Source of the DNA: Nocardia brasiliensis NBRC 14402
GTDB taxonomy: Bacteria; Actinomycetota; Actinomycetes; Mycobacteriales; Mycobacteriaceae
Length of the DNA: 64,000 bases
Direction of reading: 5' to 3'
Assembly: GCF_000308475.2 (NCBI RefSeq)
Contig: NZ_BAFT02000075.1
Location: 1 to 64,000, forward strand
Notes under the pieces: generated by a model
The model's input: only the letters and a program-made list of their open reading frames with translations
What the model was told of the DNA's origin: nothing
Database searches by the model: none
Part shown: positions 43,565 to 52,545 of the stretch, one piece after another
How the letters are laid out: each line of letters starts with the position of its first letter
Numbering within the stretch: position 1 is the first letter of the stretch
Position numbers and translations under genes: made by a program

Positions 43565-43746
43565 GCTGACTCCTCGACGGGTGGACTGTGCACCCGGTTA
43601 ACCGATCGAAAATGGTTGTTTCGTTACATTCCGAGTGACCCGAAATGTTGCGCCCCAAGGGATTGGGGCTGCGGCGAGAATACCGGGTGCGTCGATCGGC
43701 GCTACGTCGCGAGGGGGTGCGGTGCCGAGATCACGCGTCGAGGGGT

Positions 43747-44196
43747 TCAGGCGGGCGTAAAGGTGATCCGCACCGAGATCGGGTCGCTTTCCAGCGCTTT
43801 CATCGTCCATTCCGCGGCGGATTCGGGAATGCGTCCGGTGGCGAAACTGCGCGCGCGGGCGACCACATCGTCGTCGGGGACGAACGCGGCGGTGCCGGTG
43901 TACCAGCGTTTGCCCTGGCGCAGGCGGACTTTGGGGTCGGCGACGATATTGCGGGCCCAACCGGAGCGCCGACCGTGCTGGGAGATGAGCCAGGCGCCGT
44001 CCGGGTCGATCGAGACGGTCACCGGGACCCGGCGCGGCTGACCGGTTTTCGCGCCGGTGGTCTCCAGCTCGGCGAGCAGTGCGGACCGGATGCCGACGCG
44101 GTCGAGCAGGCCGACGGCGGGATTGGCGAAGTAGCGGCCGAAAAACCGTTCGCGGCGGAACTTGCGGACGGCTGCGCTGGGGCTGCGTTCACGCAT
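43747..44196 (-). CDS. Ddn-family deazaflavin (F420)-dependent nitroreductase-like protein
   Basis: The 149-residue protein has the Ddn/F420-binding split-barrel: LLAELETTGAKTGQPRRVPV (about 40-59) and SQHGRRSGWARNIVADPKVRL (about 71-91). It would bind F420H2 and reduce a quinone or nitro compound. It lies downstream of, and in the same direction as, the thioesterase gene (27-bp gap), so both are probably controlled by the divergent TetR. Confidence 0.9.
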   Translation of the reverse strand: MRERSPSAAVRKFRRERFFGRYFANPAVGLLDRVGIRSALLAELETTGAKTGQPRRVPVTVSIDPDGAWLISQHGRRSGWARNIVADPKVRLRQGKRWYTGTAAFVPDDDVVARARSFATGRIPESAAEWTMKALESDPISVRITFTPA

Positions 44197-44223
44197 AGCG
44201 GTGCTCCTTGTTTTCGTTGAGCT

Positions 44224-44682
44224 TCAGCGGTTTCCGCGGAAGATGGCGCAGGTGGTGGTGGCGTGCGCGACCAGGCGGCCCTGCTCGTCGACGACGCGGC
44301 CCTCGGCGGTCGCGGTACTGCGACCGACGTGAATGGTGGTGCCGGTGGCGGTGATGCGCTGTCCGTCGGTCGGCACCGCGCGGATGTAGTTCACCTTCAG
44401 CTCCAGCGTCGTGTACCCGACGCCCGCCTCCAGCGTGGTATGCACCGCACAGCCCATCACCGAGTCCAGCAGGGTCGCGCAGATGCCGCCGTGCGTAGTG
44501 CCGAGCGGGTTGGCGAAATCGGGCCTGGTCCGCACCGCGAAGACCACCTTGCCCTGTTCGATCAGGTCCACCTCCATGCCCAGCAGGTCGCCGATGAACG
44601 GCGGGCGATCCGGCGTCGTCATCGCGGTCCGGAGCAGTTCCAGACCGGACAGCTGTGCGAGGTCGAGGGTGGTTTCCGACAT
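44224..44682 (-). CDS. PaaI-family acyl-CoA thioesterase
   Basis: The 152-residue hotdog-fold protein has the family motif NPLGTTHGGICATLLDSVMG (about 65-84, with the His-Gly-Gly turn) and the second-strand LELKVNYIRAV. The ATG at 44682 follows AAAGGAG 8 nt upstream, rather than the earlier ATG in the operator. It hydrolyses acyl-CoA esters; chain specificity unknown. First gene of the TetR-regulated operon. Confidence 0.9.
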   Translation of the reverse strand: MSETTLDLAQLSGLELLRTAMTTPDRPPFIGDLLGMEVDLIEQGKVVFAVRTRPDFANPLGTTHGGICATLLDSVMGCAVHTTLEAGVGYTTLELKVNYIRAVPTDGQRITATGTTIHVGRSTATAEGRVVDEQGRLVAHATTTCAIFRGNR

Positions 44683-44700
44683 CGATCCGCTCCTTTCGGT

Positions 44701-44750
44701 GAACCGATCGGTCCACATCTGTCATGATTGGAGCATGGACCGATCGGTTC
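44701..44750. promoter_or_regulatory. Dual TetR operator (two 15-bp sites)
   Basis: GAACCGATCGGTCCA (44701-44715) and its exact complement TGGACCGATCGGTTC (44736-44750) each hold the palindrome ACCGATCGGT. They sit between the thioesterase and TetR starts, as expected for a repressor controlling both directions. Confidence 0.85.
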
Positions 44751-44778
44751 ACGCAACTGTGTCCCGGAAGGAGCCCGG

Positions 44779-45348
44779 ATGACCGGCCCCCGCGCTCGCT
44801 TGATCGAGAGCGCGATCCAACTGGTCTGCGAGCAAGGCGTGCATGCGGCCGGACTCGCCGCGCTGCTCGACCGCGGCAAGGCCTCGCGGAACTCGCTCTA
44901 CCAGCATTTTCCCGACGGCAAGAGCGAGCTGGTGGCCACCGCGACCACGGTCGCGGGTGAGCGCCTCGCCGCGGTGATCGAGAAGATCACCGCGTCCCGT
45001 CCCGCGCAGCAGTGGCTGGACGCCCTGATCGGCTGGTGGGTCAACGCGCTCGAAACGAGTTCGTTCCGCACCGGGTGCCCGATCGTCGGCGCCGCGCTCG
45101 CCGAATCCGAACCCGGGGTGCAGGCCGCGGCCGGTGCGGCCTTCGTCGACTGGCACGAAAAGCTCGGCAGCGCAATGGAAACCGCAGGTCTACCGGCCGA
45201 GGAAGGCGCGTCGTTCGCCGGTTTCGTGATCAGCGCGATGGAGGGCGCCATCGTCCAGTCTCGCGCGATGAAGTCCACCCAGCCGTTGCTCGACGCGCAG
45301 AAACACCTCGGCGTCCTGCTGGACCACTATCTCGGCGCGGCCGAGTAG
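44779..45348 (+). CDS. TetR-family regulator, YxaF/LmrA-type
   Basis: The 189-residue repressor has the TetR helix-turn-helix in AAGLAALLDRGKASRNSLYQHF (about 20-40) and a C-terminal effector domain with FRTGCPIVGAALAESEP, the RTGCPI motif typical of the YxaF/LmrA group. The ATG at 44779 follows AAGGAG. Two perfect operators lie ahead of it, so it likely controls itself and the thioesterase/Ddn operon. Confidence 0.9.
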   Translation: MTGPRARLIESAIQLVCEQGVHAAGLAALLDRGKASRNSLYQHFPDGKSELVATATTVAGERLAAVIEKITASRPAQQWLDALIGWWVNALETSSFRTGCPIVGAALAESEPGVQAAAGAAFVDWHEKLGSAMETAGLPAEEGASFAGFVISAMEGAIVQSRAMKSTQPLLDAQKHLGVLLDHYLGAAE

Positions 45349-45455
45349 CGGGCCCACGACGGCTGAGCGCACCGCCACGGCAGGGCGGTGGCCGGTTCGT
45401 GACATGCGGCGAACCCCCTGCTGATGGGCGCAAAGGCGGCCCATAGACTGAGGCG

Positions 45456-46751
45456 GTGACGCAGACGACGGCCTCGGTCAATACTCAATCTCTCGGTGAG
45501 CTCGACCCGGAGCTCGCCGCCGCGATGGCGGGGGAACTCGCCCGCGAGCGCGACACGCTCGAGATGATCGCCTCGGAGAATTTCGTGCCGCGCGCGGTGC
45601 TGCAGGCGCAGGGCAGCGTGCTGACGAACAAGTACGCCGAGGGCTACCCGGGCCGTCGCTACTACGGTGGCTGCGAGCACGTCGACGTCGTCGAGACCCT
45701 CGCTCGCGACCGCGCCAAGGAACTGTTCGGCGCCGAATTCGCCAACGTGCAGCCGCATTCCGGCGCGCAGGCGAACGCCGCGGTGCTGATGGCGCTGATG
45801 GATCCGGGCGACAAACTGCTCGGCCTCGACCTCGCGCACGGCGGTCACCTGACCCACGGCATGCGGCTGAACTTCTCCGGCAAGCTCTACGAGACGCACT
45901 TCTACGGGGTCAGCAAGGAAGACCACCGCATCGACATGGACGAGGTGCGCAAGATCGCGCTCGAGGCTCGGCCGAAGGTGATCGTCGCGGGCTGGTCGGC
46001 CTACCCGCGCCAGCAGGACTTCGCCGCGTTCCGCGCGATCGCCGACGAGGTCGGCGCCTACCTGTGGGTGGACATGGCGCACTTCGCCGGTCTGGTCGCC
46101 GCGGGTCTGCACCCCTCGCCGGTGCCGCACGCGCACGTCGTCTCGTCCACCGTGCACAAGACCCTCGGCGGTCCGCGCTCCGGCCTCATCCTGGCCAAGC
46201 AGGACTTCGCCAAGAAGCTCAACAGCGCGGTGTTCCCCGGCCAGCAGGGCGGTCCGCTCATGCACGCCATCGCCGCGAAGGCCGTCGCCTTCAAGATCGC
46301 GGCCGGCGGCGAGTTCAAGGAGCGGCAGGAGCGCACCCTGTCCGGTGCGAAGATCCTCGCCGACCGTCTGACCGCGGCCGATGTTCAGGGCAAGGGCGTC
46401 AGCGTGCTCACCGGCGGCACCGACGTGCACCTGGTGCTCGTCGATCTGCGCAACTCCGAGCTCGACGGCCAGCAGGGCGAGGATCTGCTGCACGAAATCG
46501 GAATCACGGTGAACCGCAACGCCGTTCCGTTCGATCCGCGCCCGCCGATGGTCACCTCGGGCCTGCGCATCGGCACCGCGGCGCTGGCCACCCGCGGCTT
46601 CGGCGACACCGAGTTCACCGAGGTCGCCGACATCATCGCCAGCGCCCTCGCCGGCACTTCGGACGTGGACACGCTGCGCGGCCGCGTCACCAAGCTCGCC
46701 CAGAGCGTCCCGCTGTACGACGGCTTGGAGGACTGGCGCCTGCTCGGCTGA
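45456..46751 (+). CDS. glyA: Serine hydroxymethyltransferase
   Basis: GlyA makes glycine and methylene-tetrahydrofolate from serine. The 431-residue protein carries the PLP lysine K235 in SSTVHKTLGGPRSG, and further blocks YAEGYPGRRYYGG and GQQGGPLMHAIAAKA. It begins at GTG. Length fits the bacterial enzyme. A terminator follows; the neighbour in M. tuberculosis is desA2, here displaced by an accessory block. Confidence 0.97.
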   Translation: MTQTTASVNTQSLGELDPELAAAMAGELARERDTLEMIASENFVPRAVLQAQGSVLTNKYAEGYPGRRYYGGCEHVDVVETLARDRAKELFGAEFANVQPHSGAQANAAVLMALMDPGDKLLGLDLAHGGHLTHGMRLNFSGKLYETHFYGVSKEDHRIDMDEVRKIALEARPKVIVAGWSAYPRQQDFAAFRAIADEVGAYLWVDMAHFAGLVAAGLHPSPVPHAHVVSSTVHKTLGGPRSGLILAKQDFAKKLNSAVFPGQQGGPLMHAIAAKAVAFKIAAGGEFKERQERTLSGAKILADRLTAADVQGKGVSVLTGGTDVHLVLVDLRNSELDGQQGEDLLHEIGITVNRNAVPFDPRPPMVTSGLRIGTAALATRGFGDTEFTEVADIIASALAGTSDVDTLRGRVTKLAQSVPLYDGLEDWRLLG

Positions 46752-46772
46752 GTGCCACTGGTTTCCTGAACG

Positions 46773-46804
46773 GGCGCGCACCTCCGCAACCGGAGGTGCG
46801 CGCC
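46773..46804 (+). terminator. Terminator of glyA
   Basis: A perfect 14-bp stem (GGCGCGCACCTCCG and its complement) has a 4-nt loop and a following TGTTTC. Confidence 0.85.
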
Positions 46805-46886
46805 TGTTTCGTATGCGAAGCTCGCGTGCTCACCGAGGCCATCCGTCGCAGTACGTGAATCGGGGCAGTCGGACGCGCGTGGCACC

Positions 46887-47330
46887 TCAGCTGCCCGGCA
46901 TCTCGATTCCCTTGGCGGCCGCGAGGGCGGCGAGCTTCTCCATCTCGTCGATGGCCACGGCCAGATGGACGTGCAGTCGCCCGTCGTCGTCGCGGCGCAG
47001 CAGGTATTCGTAGTCGCTGTCGGTCATTTCCGTGCCGTCGCCGTCATAGAAATGCCAGCGGACGCGGATTCGGGTGACGCGGGCGGTGAGGTCGGCCTGT
47101 TCGAGCAGCGTGTGACCGACGGAGGAGAGGCCGAGCGCCTGATAGAACGGGTAGGACTGCTTCAGCCCCTCGGCCATGTCGGCGGTGCTGGACAGTGCGC
47201 CGACGAACGCGTCACTGACGATCATGCCCGGCTCGCCCCACAACGCCACCGAACGCTCGGCATCGAAGGTGCTCAATCCCGTTCGATATTCGACCAGAAA
47301 CGACTCGATCTCGTCCCGAGTAGTAGTCAT
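46887..47330 (-). CDS. SnoaL/NTF2-like fold protein
   Basis: The 147-residue protein looks like a small NTF2/SnoaL-type fold: N-terminal helix IESFLVEYRTGLSTFDAERS, central GHTLLEQADLTARVTRIRVRW, and a final beta strand. No catalytic residues identified, and no signal peptide. Function unknown. Confidence 0.7.
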   Translation of the reverse strand: MTTTRDEIESFLVEYRTGLSTFDAERSVALWGEPGMIVSDAFVGALSSTADMAEGLKQSYPFYQALGLSSVGHTLLEQADLTARVTRIRVRWHFYDGDGTEMTDSDYEYLLRRDDDGRLHVHLAVAIDEMEKLAALAAAKGIEMPGS

Positions 47331-47368
47331 ATCGGCGAGTTACCCACGCGCGGTGCCGCCAATACCGC

Positions 47369-48112
47369 TCACCCCGATTCCATGCGCGCCCTGGCCCGGG
47401 CGATCGCATCGTCGAGGTAGCGCCGGATATCGGCGCTGGTGCCCGGCCGGATCATCAGGGCGCGATTGGCCGGAACCTCGTAGTAGCGGCCGTCGGTCGT
47501 GTCGATCCAGCGCAGGCGGCCGGTGCGCAGCGGTTCGGCGTTGCGCGGGCCGAGCAGCACCGAGGCCATCCCCCGGGTGGTGCAGGTCTGCCGCCAGAAC
47601 CGCCGATACTTCTCTTTCACCTCGCTGGCGGGCGCGCTGCCGAACAGGTCGGGCCGATCGTCGTTGAGATCGTCCAGCAGGAAGCTCTTCTCGCCCGTGC
47701 TGCCCGCGCTTGCGTCCGGGAGCATGCGCACCAGCTCGCTCGCGAGCTGGTCGGCGCGGCAGCGCCGCAACTGCACCCGGCCGCCGTCGGGGGCCTGCTC
47801 TTGCTGCGCGATCACGCCGACACCGCTGCGGGTGGCACAGCCGATGGCACGCAGCTCGACACCGTCGCGGGTGTTGTCGCAACCGAGCAGCTCGATCCGC
47901 CAATCCGGCCGGGCCAGCGCGGTGATGGTGCGCGACAGCGGGATTCGCTCGTCCTTGGCCAGTTCGTCCCGAAATCGTTGCTGGTACAGCTGGTATTCGT
48001 GCAAGCCGGGGAACCGGCTGGTGAAGCGGAACGGAAAGGGCAGGCGGTCGAGGCCGGTACCGAACCAGGCCGCCGCGAACTGCTCGGCCGACAGCGACCA
48101 CTGCGACGTCAT
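47369..48112 (-). CDS. espG: EspG-family ESX secretion-associated protein
   Basis: The 247-residue protein fits the EspG family, cytosolic chaperones that bind PE/PPE-type substrates of type VII secretion: start WSLSAEQFAAAWFGTGLDRLPFPF and C-terminal WIDTTDGRYYEVPANRALMIRPG. It overlaps the upstream PPE-like gene (ATGA), so chaperone and client are translationally coupled. No EccC/EccB genes lie in the window. Confidence 0.9.
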   Translation of the reverse strand: MTSQWSLSAEQFAAAWFGTGLDRLPFPFRFTSRFPGLHEYQLYQQRFRDELAKDERIPLSRTITALARPDWRIELLGCDNTRDGVELRAIGCATRSGVGVIAQQEQAPDGGRVQLRRCRADQLASELVRMLPDASAGSTGEKSFLLDDLNDDRPDLFGSAPASEVKEKYRRFWRQTCTTRGMASVLLGPRNAEPLRTGRLRWIDTTDGRYYEVPANRALMIRPGTSADIRRYLDDAIARARARMESG

Positions 48113-49314
48113 TCGACCCCGATCACCGGCGGCACCGTGGGCTTCACCTCGCCGAGCAGTTCCTTCGCGTGCTCCTCGGTCCGCAGATAGCCGGGCGCCT
48201 TGTGCTCGTCGTCGTCCTCGCCGCGGGCCCGGACGCCCGGCGGGACCATGCCGGAATACCCTGCGACACCGGGAGTTCCGGCACGCACCGGGGCGGCGGC
48301 CGGCTGCGTGCCGGTGGCGCCCGGCGTCGTCGCGGGCGAGGCGGGACGTGAGGTGCCCGGTTCGTTGACCGGGCTCGCCACACCGCTCGGACGATCGAAC
48401 GTCGGCGTGCTCGGCCGGTTCGGTGTCCCGTTGACCGCGGCGGAGGTGACCGTCGACGGATTCGGCGGGGTGCTCGGCAGTGTCGCCGCCGGCACCACCG
48501 TCGGAAGGGTGCTGAACGGGCTGGTCGTGGTGGTCGGTTTAGCGGTGGTGGTGGCCGCCGGCGTCGTCGTCGCGGTGTCGGTGGGCTGGCCGTTCGAAGC
48601 CGCCTGCGTGGCAGCGGGTTCCGTACTCGGCTGTTCTTCGCCGGAACCGGGCTCGGTCGGCTGCTCGGCTCGGCCGGTTCCGGCGTCGCCGCTGTTCTCC
48701 GACGATGTTCCGGAACCGGTTGTGCCGGAGCCGGTATCGCCGTCGGTGGTCTTGGCCGGGCCGGTACCGGTGTCGCTGCCCGTACCGGTGCCGGTACTCG
48801 GTAGTGGTGCGGAAACCGGGTTGATCGGTGGTGGCAACGTCGGAATGGCCGGGGCGGTCGTGCCGTACGGCTGGATATAGTGCGTGGTCATGTCGTCGCG
48901 GGCCTGCTCCTCGCCCGCGTTGCGCAGTTCCGGTCCGCGCGGATTCGTCGACGTGTCCACCACCGGAGGCACCGATGCCTTGAATTTCGCCGCCGCACCG
49001 GAGGCCTGCGACAGCGGCGTGCTCTGCGCGTGCAACGATTCCCCGAATTCGCCGACCCGCGTCGCGTAGTCGCGGATACCGCGCACCGCCTGCTCGGCCG
49101 CCGCACCCTCCCAATGCTGTTCGACCGCCTGCTTGATCGCGGTCTCGAACTGATGACCGGCGTTCGTCACCGCGGTAGCCATCTTCGACCAGGCGTCGAC
49201 CGCGCTGTTCACCCCGTCCGGGCTCATCTCGTCGGCCGCCTGCTTGATCTCGGCGTGGGTAAAGCTTTGCGCGTTCTCGGGATTGGTGATCGCGCGGCCG
49301 TCGGTCTGTTTCAT
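48109..49314 (-). CDS. PPE-like ESX substrate with long Pro/Thr/Gly-rich region
   Basis: The 401-residue protein has an N-terminal helical WXG/PPE-like domain (about 1-115) with HWEGAAAEQAVRGIRDYA, then a disordered Ser/Thr/Pro/Gly-rich stretch to about residue 350, and a C-terminal segment EHKAPGYLRTEEHAKELLGE that is typical of Nocardia/Rhodococcus PPE-type proteins. It is a probable cargo of an ESX system. Its stop overlaps the espG start. Confidence 0.8.
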   Translation of the reverse strand: MKQTDGRAITNPENAQSFTHAEIKQAADEMSPDGVNSAVDAWSKMATAVTNAGHQFETAIKQAVEQHWEGAAAEQAVRGIRDYATRVGEFGESLHAQSTPLSQASGAAAKFKASVPPVVDTSTNPRGPELRNAGEEQARDDMTTHYIQPYGTTAPAIPTLPPPINPVSAPLPSTGTGTGSDTGTGPAKTTDGDTGSGTTGSGTSSENSGDAGTGRAEQPTEPGSGEEQPSTEPAATQAASNGQPTDTATTTPAATTTAKPTTTTSPFSTLPTVVPAATLPSTPPNPSTVTSAAVNGTPNRPSTPTFDRPSGVASPVNEPGTSRPASPATTPGATGTQPAAAPVRAGTPGVAGYSGMVPPGVRARGEDDDEHKAPGYLRTEEHAKELLGEVKPTVPPVIGVE

Positions 49315-49336
49315 GATCGCTCCCCCGCAGGGTTGT

Positions 49337-49909
49337 TCAGCTGCCCGCCGGCAGCAATGGTGCGACTGATTGGGCGATTTCGGTGGCGTTGTCGCAGGGC
49401 GGCAGTTTGCGCGGGTGCTTGCCGGTCGGATCGTCGACGAGCACGTAGAGCGAGCCGCTCGTCATCTCCACGTTGACCGTGCAGCCACCCGGCACATCGG
49501 GCCTGGCCTCGTATCGCAGCGCCTTGCGTCCGGCGATCGAGATATCCGCGGCCGCCGGAAACTTCTGCCGTACCTGATCGAGCGTGCCGTTGGTGGTCTC
49601 GATGGTGAAGCCGTAACCGGCCTTGGCAACGTAGCGGCAGCCCTTCCACGTGATGCCGGACGCCGTGTTCTGTTTCGGCGACGGCGGCAGCGCATCCCAC
49701 TGGCGTTCGCTGAGGAACTGCGGCGTCAGCGACGTGCAGGGATCGAAGGTGGTCTGCGCGGTCTGCTGGTCGGTAGCGGGTACCCCCGACGTGGTGGCGG
49801 GGGCGGCAGTCCGGCCTTGGCCGTCGCATCCGGCGAGCAGGACCGCCAGCATCGGCACGGCCACGAAAACAATTGGTGGGAAACGGTTCCCACGCGCGCC
49901 GAGCTTCAT
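49337..49909 (-). CDS. DUF3558-family lipoprotein
   Basis: The 190-residue lipoprotein starts at the ATG at 49909, with lipobox LLAGC at Cys28 and a Thr/Ala-rich linker. DUF3558 features: FDPCTSLTPQFLSERQW (about 55-71), GCRYVAKAG and a Cys in GGCTVNVEM, so disulfides are likely. The gene overlaps the upstream gene (ATGA) and is followed 22 bp later by the PPE-like gene. Confidence 0.85.
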   Translation of the reverse strand: MKLGARGNRFPPIVFVAVPMLAVLLAGCDGQGRTAAPATTSGVPATDQQTAQTTFDPCTSLTPQFLSERQWDALPPSPKQNTASGITWKGCRYVAKAGYGFTIETTNGTLDQVRQKFPAAADISIAGRKALRYEARPDVPGGCTVNVEMTSGSLYVLVDDPTGKHPRKLPPCDNATEIAQSVAPLLPAGS

Positions 49910-50292
49910 ACGCGCAGCTCCCGCAACTTGGTCGCGAAGTCGGCATCGGTGCGTGCATAGGTCTCGCACATCGCTTGGAACATGGACCGGACGTCCTCGG
50001 CGACGGTGATGTATTCGTTCAACGTGTCGTAGGCATTGTTGGGACCGCCGAATGCCTTCTCCCGGAACAGCTGTACGAGTTCGATCGCCGACGACAGGCG
50101 CGGGTTCGCCTCGCCGAGCCCCCACGCGGCTTTCTCGCTGAGTTCACGCGCGTCCCCACGCAGGCCGGTGAGCTGGCTGATCAGCTCCTGGCACGCCTTG
50201 TCCATATCGACGAACCCCTGCGGATCCATCCGCACCTGCAACGCCCCGGACTTCGCATCCTCGATGTACCCCGGAAACGGGCTGTCCACCAT
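49906..50292 (-). CDS. WXG100-like small protein of an ESX-associated operon
   Basis: The 128-residue protein starts at the ATG 50292 (AAAGGGG 6 nt upstream). It is helical, beginning VDSPFPGYIEDAKSGALQVR and continuing with long amphipathic helices (DKACQELISQLTGLRGDARE). The first gene of the four-gene operon; overlaps the DUF3558 gene. No canonical WxG motif was seen, so partner or substrate role is inferred from position. Confidence 0.7.
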   Translation of the reverse strand: MVDSPFPGYIEDAKSGALQVRMDPQGFVDMDKACQELISQLTGLRGDARELSEKAAWGLGEANPRLSSAIELVQLFREKAFGGPNNAYDTLNEYITVAEDVRSMFQAMCETYARTDADFATKLRELRV

Positions 50293-50461
50293 CACCGTCC
50301 CCTTTCGTCAGTGCCTCTGACCCTATAGACGCGCCTCGCCCCGCATCGGTTCCATCGAAACACAGCCGATTCATTGCTGTCTGCGGATCGGGGATGGACC
50401 GGCACGTACCGGTCGGCCTGGAACCGCCGGTGGGGTCCAATCCGATGCGCGCCAAATGGTT

Positions 50462-51658
50462 TCAGTTGATCTCTGCGGCGGCGACGAGGCTGGGGTAGTC
50501 CCGCAGGTCGATGTCGTTGGCGACCTTGTCGGTGTACTTCAGCATCAGGGTGAACAGGCGTGAGTTGAAGAACCAGTTGCGCAGTCGGATGCCGAGTGCG
50601 GTCTTCGGCGCGAGGAACCGGCCCGCGTTGCTGTTGCCCGCGATCTTGGCATAGCCCCGCATGATCTCGTCGTAGCGGGCGAAGGCCACGTCGTAATCCC
50701 CACCGGCGACGGCGAGTTCGCCCGCGAGCACGTACGCGCCGACCACGGCGAGCCCGGTTCCGAAGCCGCCCAAGGTGTTTCCGTAGGCCGCGTCGCCGAC
50801 CAAGGCGACCCGCCCCTCCGTGTAGTGCCCTTTCAGCCGTACCAGGCTGAGGGTGTCGAGGTAGAAGTCGTCGAAGTCGCGCATTTCGCCGAGCATCCGC
50901 GGCACTTCCCAGCCGACGTCGGCGAATGTCTGCTCGACGATGCGGCGCTGGGCCGCGGTGTCGTCGCGCGCGTAGTCGAGTTCAGGGGAGGCGAACACGT
51001 ACATCTGCTGCGCTTTCGCGCCGCCGCTGATCGCGAGCTTGCCGGGGACGTTGTGTCCGTGTCCGATCGCGCGTTCGCGCGACCCGAGACGGTCGGTGCG
51101 CCACGGACTCGCGCCCGCGATGCAGTAGTAGTAGCCGAGGTATTCGACGAGATCGCGCTCCGGCCCGAACGCGAGCCGGCGTACCCGGGAGTGGATGCCG
51201 TCGGCGCCGAAGACCAGGTCGAAGGTCCGGGCGGGCCCGTGCTCGAATTCGACGTGCACGCCGTCGGCGTGCTGGGTGAGCGCGCTGATCGAGTCGCCGA
51301 ACAGGTATGCGCAGCGGTCGGCGGTGCGCTGGTACATCACCTCGGCCAAGTCGCCGCGCAGGATCTCCAGTTCGCCGCCGGTGAAGTCACCGGACATCAC
51401 GGCGAGCCGCTTGCCGTTGTCGTCGACGAAGACGGTGTCGCTGGTCCCGGTGCGGCGTTCCCGGATGTCGTCGAGGATGCCCATCCGCTCCAGCACGGTG
51501 AAGTGGGTGTGGCCTTTGAAGTCGATGGCCTGGCCGCCCGGCCGCAGCGTGGGGGCGCGTTCGACCACGGTGACGTCGAAACCGTAGCGGTGCAGCCAGT
51601 AGGCGAGGGCAGGGCCGGCGATGCTCGCGCCGGAGATGAGAACGGTCTTGTTGCGCAT
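50462..51658 (-). CDS. FAD-dependent aromatic-type monooxygenase
   Basis: The 398-residue flavoprotein has the FAD-binding GASIAGPALAYWL (about 9-21, a GxSxxG variant), and GDAAYGNTLGGFGTGLAV (about 280-297), the conserved GD motif of the PHBH class. Substrates in this group are aromatic or antibiotic-like compounds (compare tetracycline-type oxygenases). The ATG at 51658 follows GGAGCC. It is divergent from a TetR gene with a strong operator, so inducible. Confidence 0.88.
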   Translation of the reverse strand: MRNKTVLISGASIAGPALAYWLHRYGFDVTVVERAPTLRPGGQAIDFKGHTHFTVLERMGILDDIRERRTGTSDTVFVDDNGKRLAVMSGDFTGGELEILRGDLAEVMYQRTADRCAYLFGDSISALTQHADGVHVEFEHGPARTFDLVFGADGIHSRVRRLAFGPERDLVEYLGYYYCIAGASPWRTDRLGSRERAIGHGHNVPGKLAISGGAKAQQMYVFASPELDYARDDTAAQRRIVEQTFADVGWEVPRMLGEMRDFDDFYLDTLSLVRLKGHYTEGRVALVGDAAYGNTLGGFGTGLAVVGAYVLAGELAVAGGDYDVAFARYDEIMRGYAKIAGNSNAGRFLAPKTALGIRLRNWFFNSRLFTLMLKYTDKVANDIDLRDYPSLVAAAEIN

Positions 51659-51676
51659 GGTGGCTCCTGAGGTCCT

Positions 51677-51717
51677 GATCTGTGTCCGACGGATTCTGTT
51701 TCCGTTGGACACAGATC
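51677..51717. promoter_or_regulatory. TetR operator with 16-bp arms
   Basis: Left arm GATCTGTGTCCGACGG (51677-51692) and right arm CCGTTGGACACAGATC (51702-51717) match with a single mismatch and a 9-bp spacer. It sits between the FAD monooxygenase and TetR starts. Confidence 0.85.
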
Positions 51718-51771
51718 AGCGTATGGTAGACACAGTTTTGAAGTCAAGACGTCCTCCGGAAGGATGTGGCC

Positions 51772-52494
51772 ATGCCGACCCCGACAACCGTCGAACTGCT
51801 CTGGGGTATCCAGCAGCGGCCCAAGCGCGGGCCGAAGCCCGCCCTCACGTTGGCGGGGATCGTGGCCGAGGCGATTGCGCTCGCCGACGCCGAAGGGCTG
51901 GCGAACCTGTCCATGCAGCGGCTCGCGGATCGGCTCGGGTTCACGAAGATGTCGCTGTACCGGTATGTGCCGGGCAAGGAGCAGCTGACCGCGCTGATGC
52001 TAGAGGCCGCCATCGGTGCGCCGCCGGAAATAGCTGCGGGGCAGCGTGCTTCGAGCGAAGAGCCCTGGCGTGCCGCGCTGTGCGGATGGGCCGAGACATT
52101 GTTCGAGCGCTACCGGGCCCATCCGTGGGGGATCGAACTCACCGTGGGGGTGCGGCCGATGGGGCCCAATGAGATGGGGTGGATGGAGGCCGCGCTGGAT
52201 GCGCTCGCCGAGACCCGGCTGACCGCACCGGAGCGCCTGGACTCCATCGTGCTGCTGTCGGGACATGTGCGCAGCCTCGTGCAGCAGGGTCCGGCCGTCG
52301 CGGAGGCGTTCGAGGAACAGGTCGCGGGGCAACTCGCGGCCATGGTGTCGGTGGCGTCGGACCGGTATCCGCTGGCGGTGGCCGCGTTCGCCGAGGAGGG
52401 TGCGGTCGCGGGCGGGGTCGGCGCGCTGCGCTTCGGCATCGATCGCATCCTCGACGGTCTCGGTGTGCTGATCGCGGCCCGCGCGACGACGTAG
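51772..52494 (+). CDS. TetR-family regulator
   Basis: The 240-residue repressor has its helix-turn-helix in LANLSMQRLADRLGFTKMSL (about 44-63), with YRYVPGKEQL following, and a long C-terminal ligand domain. The ATG at 51772 follows GGAAGGA by 7 nt; GTG 51766 is the alternative. The strong operator shared with the divergent monooxygenase gene supports control of it. Confidence 0.9.
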   Translation: MPTPTTVELLWGIQQRPKRGPKPALTLAGIVAEAIALADAEGLANLSMQRLADRLGFTKMSLYRYVPGKEQLTALMLEAAIGAPPEIAAGQRASSEEPWRAALCGWAETLFERYRAHPWGIELTVGVRPMGPNEMGWMEAALDALAETRLTAPERLDSIVLLSGHVRSLVQQGPAVAEAFEEQVAGQLAAMVSVASDRYPLAVAAFAEEGAVAGGVGALRFGIDRILDGLGVLIAARATT

Positions 52495-52545
52495 CCGTTT
52501 CGGATCGGGACTGTCGAACGGGGGTCGGCGGCCTATGGTCGGACC

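Noticed and set aside
45327..46781. 484-residue minus-strand ORF opposite glyA
   Set aside because: A mirror frame of glyA, rich in Val, Gln and His, with no ribosome site.
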